The translations under genes and the position numbers were made by a program. A model generated the notes under the pieces. It made no database searches. It saw only the letters and a list, made by a program, of their open reading frames with translations, and was not told where the DNA came from. Of a DNA stretch of 64,000 nt, positions 60,567 to 64,000 are shown piece by piece. How positions within the stretch are numbered: position 1 is the first letter of the stretch; each line of letters begins with the position of its first letter. Source of the DNA: Dichetophora obliterata (Eukaryota; Arthropoda; Insecta; Diptera; Sciomyzidae); contig OY986436.1 of NCBI GenBank assembly GCA_963920525.1, forward strand, positions 175,886,361 through 175,950,360, read 5' to 3'.

Positions 60567-61800
60567 TGCAATGTTATACGGTGTATGTGTGTGGTGGACA
60601 GCACTAAAAATACAGTATAATTGCAAAATTTTAGGGAAAGTACAAATAACTGTGGCCGTATGTATCAGCGTAGCGCTTAGGTCCACTTCATCGGAAGCGC
60701 TAAATGCGGTTTTTTGCTTAATACCCATTGATATTATGGGAAAAAGAATGGCGCAGGGAAAGAATGGGAAAAAGAATAGCCATCCGCCTGAGAGTAATCT
60801 CGCAGTGGACTAACACTCATACAGGCCATTCCTCCATTATCGATCTTGAAGGAGCAGTTCCCAGTAACATCGATTACCCTATTGCCACTCTCCATTCAAG
60901 AACGGCTTTTACACAGTTATCCCAACCAGAGTAGAATGGGACGGGCTACTGCCGCAAAGCCAAGTTGGCGCGCATATTTTTACTGATGGCTCAAAACTTG
61001 ACAGCAAAGTTGGGGGAGGTGTCTTCTCAACGGATCTGGACATCAGAACCTCATTTAGACCGCCAGATCATTGCAGCGTCTTCCAAGCTGAAATAATAGC
61101 TATCTATATAGCTGTGGAATGGCTGAGGTATAGTGAGATATCAACTAAAGATATCTACATTTTTACAGACAGCGAAGCAGCGATTAAATCACTTGCAGGT
61201 GTGTTCCTAACATCACCAACAGCCCTTTAATGTCGCTCATCTCTTAATGAGATGGTTGATAGTTCGACATACATCTAGACTGGGTACCAAGGCATAGGAA
61301 CATTCCAGGAAATTGTAGAGCGGATGAGCTCACTAGGGAAGGTACAGCGGCAACGCTGCTGCCGGACATGGAAACATTAGGCATGCCACTTACGTCTTGC
61401 AAGCTGGCTCTAAGGCAACATGCCACAGAATTGGCTAATTTCAGGTGGAAGCATGGCACCACCTCTAACACAGCTAGACAGATGTGGCCTAGTTTTACTG
61501 AAAAATTAACGATGAAGCTCACTCAAACGGCGAGCAACGATCTCTCCATATAGGCGTTATAACAGGACGCTGTATTATAGGTAGACATGACCTTAGAATG
61601 GGGGTTCATGCGAATGACTTCTGCAGGAGTTGCAGGGATGAGGAAGAGGAGGAGTTAGTATCGCATCTCCTTCGTTCATGCCCCGCTTTAGCCCGCAGAA
61701 GACAGAAGCATCCAGGAAGCCTCTTTTTTGATGATCTTAGGGATCTTGAGGAGGTAGACGTTGAGCGTTTATTGCTTTTTATTATTAGTTCAGGGTAGTT
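60567..61800 (+). pseudogene. LOA/I-like LINE ORF2: end of RT, RNase H and C terminus
   Basis: The frame resumes with LYGVCVWWTAL (about 60571), the segment expected right after the cut at 57943. Then come LGKVQ and SVALRSTSSEALNAVFCLIP. An RNase H domain follows: GAHIFTDGSKLDSKVGGGVF (about 60970), FQAEIIAIYIAVEWLR, IFTDSEAAIKSLAGV (about 61165) and WVPRHRNIPGNCRADEL (about 61280), so all four catalytic acidic positions are visible. The tail GVHANDFCRSCRDEEEEELV and HLLRSCPALARRRQ is a Cys/acidic C-terminal block like that at 17.2 kb. Stops and frameshifts show a dead copy. Confidence 0.88.
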
Positions 61801-61950
61801 TCACGACAGTACATAGGAGAGGAGGAGTAGATCCCCTGTGGCACCACAACAGTACATAGGAGAGGAGGAGTAGATCCCCTGTGGCACCACAACTGACCAA
61901 ATATCTAGTCATTGTCTTTGACCGGCCGCCACTTTAACCTAACCTTACCT
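61801..61950 (+). repeat. LINE 3' UTR with an exact 43-bp duplication
   Basis: AGTACATAGGAGAGGAGGAG and the following bases, to CACCACAAC, are repeated exactly at 61808-61850 and 61851-61893. The LINE appears to end near 61945 in CTAACCTTACC-type sequence, comparable to the CCTAA tail at 17.45 kb. Confidence 0.85.
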
Positions 61951-62329
61951 AATTTCCAAATTTTTTGCTATATTTGATAACCAAGTCGTACGATCCGCTC
62001 TTGAGCTGTAATCAAAAATGTACGAGCTCCTTTTACAAAATGTAACTTTTAAAAAATTACCTATCCATAGAGTTAAATGTTTTCTATTTGTGTAGTTAGA
62101 TGACTAAAAACATAAGAAATTTATAGTGACTACGGGAATACATTTGGGTTGGTGCCTTATGTTATTAATCTATACTCCCGTAAATACACTAACAGAAAAG
62201 CCAAAGTTTCGATTACACAAGTTTTAAAATTTCGTTCAATTTTTTTATTCGAGCAGGTGAGAACAATTCTTGACAAAATTGAATGCACTGAATTTGAATC
62301 TTCAATTATTTTGTCCAGATTAATTTTTG
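61951..62329. other. AT-rich spacer, nothing recognised
   Basis: No coding or repeats supported. Confidence 0.45.
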
Positions 62330-62337
62330 TTTTAGAG

Positions 62338-62930
62338 CAGTGGTCTCCATTTCATAGTTCGCGAAGTCGAGTTCGAATTCTAACAATACGCCGACACGAT
62401 CACACGTACGAAGTTCTCTTATTTAGTTGTCGCTGAGACTTCTAACGAAAAGGTTCACGCCGCTTGATTGGCTTATCCACTGTTCAAAATTAGATTGGAA
62501 TATGAATATGATTTTTTTATTTGCAGAAATTTTTTAAGGACTGCCATAATGCTTTGTTTGAAAACGCACAGTGGCACATTGGAATATATATATTTTTTTT
62601 AAGGAACTATATAAATATGGAACCTAAAAATTCGTTTGTGAAAAATTAATAACGTAATGCATTAGTTCTTAAACTATAAAAAGAATACCTTGAAAAATTT
62701 ATTCAGGACTCATTGGAATGTACAAATTCACAAATTGATACAAATTAAAAAAAGGCTTCCCATTTTTGTTTCTTTATAGTAATAAAATACTAAAAATAGT
62801 TTTTTTATAATAATAGTACAATTCTTTCTTAATACCTGCACAACAATTTGTGTCAGTGCAGAGAGTGAGGGAGCTACTAACATAAGCACAAAATCCAAAA
62901 ATTGTAGTAGTATGTGTTTGGGGACCACTG
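62338..62930. mobile_element. 593-bp hAT MITE
   Basis: The ends CAGTGGTCTCC and GGGGACCACTG form an inverted repeat of hAT type. Flanking TTTTAGAG (62330-62337) and TTTTACAG (62931-62938) agree at 7 of 8 bases. No transposase. Confidence 0.85.
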
Positions 62931-62938
62931 TTTTACAG

Positions 62939-63119
62939 TCATAGGTTGTTTTGAATTGTCATATTTTTTAAGTAAGTTCTACCAAAATAAATTAAAACCT
63001 TTCACATTTTAATATTTAATAAAATATTTTAATGCAGTTTTAAAATAGTTTATATGTCTGTCCTCGTTTTTGAAATATAGCCTTTCAAACCAAAAATTTC
63101 CAATTTTTTTTCAATTTGT
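62939..63119. other. AT-rich spacer
   Basis: Nothing recognised. Confidence 0.45.
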
Positions 63120-64000
63120 AAACAATTTCCTCCCCACGTTCTGCGATTCACACCTGTGAACGAACGACTTGCCATAATCCGCATCAAGGTTAAATTTTTT
63201 AATATAATCCTAATATGTACACACGCTCCGATAGATGACAAGGACGATGAGATCAAGCAATTTTTCTACGTAAAAATCGTGCTTGGTGACTTCAACGCTA
63301 AGGTGGGCAAGGAAAATATTTTTGGTCCAACAGTCGGAAAGTTCAGCCTCCACGACAACACCTCCGATAACGGAATAAGGCTGATTGACTTCACCGCAGC
63401 ACGAAACATGGTCGTAAGTAGCACTATATTCAAGCATCTCAAAAAACCAAAAATCAAATTGATCACGTTTTGATCGACGGAAGGCACTCTTCCAGTATAT
63501 TGGATGTACGCACGATCCGTGGTGCAAACATTGACTCGGAGCACTATCTTGTTGCAGCCAAGATCCGTACACGTCTGTGCGCAGCTAAGAATACACGCAA
63601 CCCTACACAGAGAAAGCTAGATGTCGACAAGCTGCAATCGAAACAGACAGCCGATGCTTTCGCCACTCGACTCTCACTCCTGCTTCGAAGCACTCCTCCA
63701 ATCGATGATATATGCGCGCAGTGGACACACATTTCCAACTCCATGCGTGCGGCTGCTGAAGAGGTGATTGGATACCACCGCCCTCGCCGAAACCAGTGGT
63801 ATGACCAGGAGTGTCGCGACGCCACCGCAGAGAAAGACGCCGCCTACAAAGCCACCCTGCAGTCGGTTGTAACGCGCGCTGCTAAGGAGCGATACAAAGA
63901 AAAGAGGAGGGAAGAGAGACGTATTTTCAGGCGGAAAAAAGAGAGGCAGAAAAGCGCGAGCAGGAGAAGATTGAGATGTATGGTGACAGGAATGAGGCCC
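63120..64000 (+). pseudogene. RTE-like LINE endonuclease region, running off the window
   Basis: The first frame gives LRFTPVNERLAIIRIKVKFF and NIILICTHAPIDDKDDEIKQ. It continues with VKIVLGDFNAKVGKENIFGP (about 63280; catalytic Asp-Asn) and KFSLHDNTSDNGIRLIDFTA. After a frame change near 63440 it continues with NQIDHVLIDGRH, SEHYLVAAKIRTRLCAAKN and RRNQWYDQECRDA, up to the conserved basic segment KERYKEKRREERRIFRRKK. About 20 residues expected between KQFFY and VKIVLGDFN are missing, and a further frameshift lies near 63937. The SDH-type motif reads SEH here. The RT domain would lie beyond the window. The clade assignment is from motif memory. Confidence 0.82.

Noticed and set aside
62328..62390. 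tRNA-like segment (TTAGAGCAGTGGTCTCC and GAGTTCGAATTC)
   Set aside because: The first part is the terminal repeat and target duplication of the hAT MITE at 62338. No anticodon arm or acceptor stem pairs.

Overview
This window looks like intergenic, repeat-dominated DNA from a higher dipteran fly. It is AT-rich and has eukaryotic splice signals. Its relics are animal transposons: mariner, Tc1, hAT, PIF/Harbinger, piggyBac, Helitrons, and LOA/I-like, Jockey/CR1-like and RTE-like LINEs. The tandem arrays with 'gggcgtggc...cctcccatacaac' motifs are of a kind common in fly genomes. Nothing prokaryotic is present (no operons, CRISPR or IS elements). A tephritid or a related fly is my guess and is not shown by the sequence.

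Layout. 0-4.1 kb: a helix-turn-helix transposon-derived ORF, a degenerate Helitron-type tandem repeat, and a long-TIR MITE that shares 61 bp with the sequence upstream of the HTH ORF. 4.1-10.1 kb: a PIF/Harbinger element (16-bp TIR, AAT TSD) with a broken transposase and a convergent Myb/SANT-like gene; a 3.6-kb hAT-type element with an exact 8-bp duplication splits the transposase. 10.3-15 kb: tandem repeats, an AT-rich foldback element with a MITE in it, and a 1-kb hAT MITE. 15.2-17.5 kb: a LOA/I-like LINE relic interrupted by a Jockey/CR1-like LINE relic. 17.8-25.5 kb: nested MITEs, then a Tc1 element whose 342-codon transposase is open but has no genomic ATG. 26.8-27.5 kb: the only convincing host gene, the last two exons (minus strand) of a secreted-peptide-precursor-like protein.

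28-29 kb: a piggyBac transposase relic carrying two 112-bp palindromic MITEs. 29.8-33.6 kb: a long-inverted-repeat DNA element with fragments of an uncharacterised transposon-borne protein, a 470-bp MITE in the coding sequence, and a 1.29-kb mariner one stop codon away from full length. 34.2-36.1 kb: a tandem repeat and a second uncharacterised transposon-associated protein, split by a tRNA-Asp-like segment with a 36-bp repeat tail. 36.1-38.6 kb: a foldback element with a piggyBac-like element (TTAA) inserted near its centre. 41.6-47.0 kb: a giant (ATT)n microsatellite, about 5.2 kb nearly pure. 47.5-52.4 kb: Tc1 relics and a MITE holding a tRNA-like segment. 55.6-61.9 kb: a LOA/I-like LINE split by a composite insertion with two Helitron 5' ends and a ~140-bp tandem array. 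62.3-62.9 kb: a hAT MITE. 63.1 kb to the edge: the endonuclease end of an RTE-like LINE.

The elements do not form a pathway. What they record is a relative insertion history: at least ten element-in-element insertions, several confirmed by target-site duplications or by reading frames that rejoin across the insertion. I found no convincing new cellular system. The best leads are the two uncharacterised transposon-borne protein families, the unplaced peptide-precursor gene, the giant ATT array, and the near-intact mariner and Tc1 copies.
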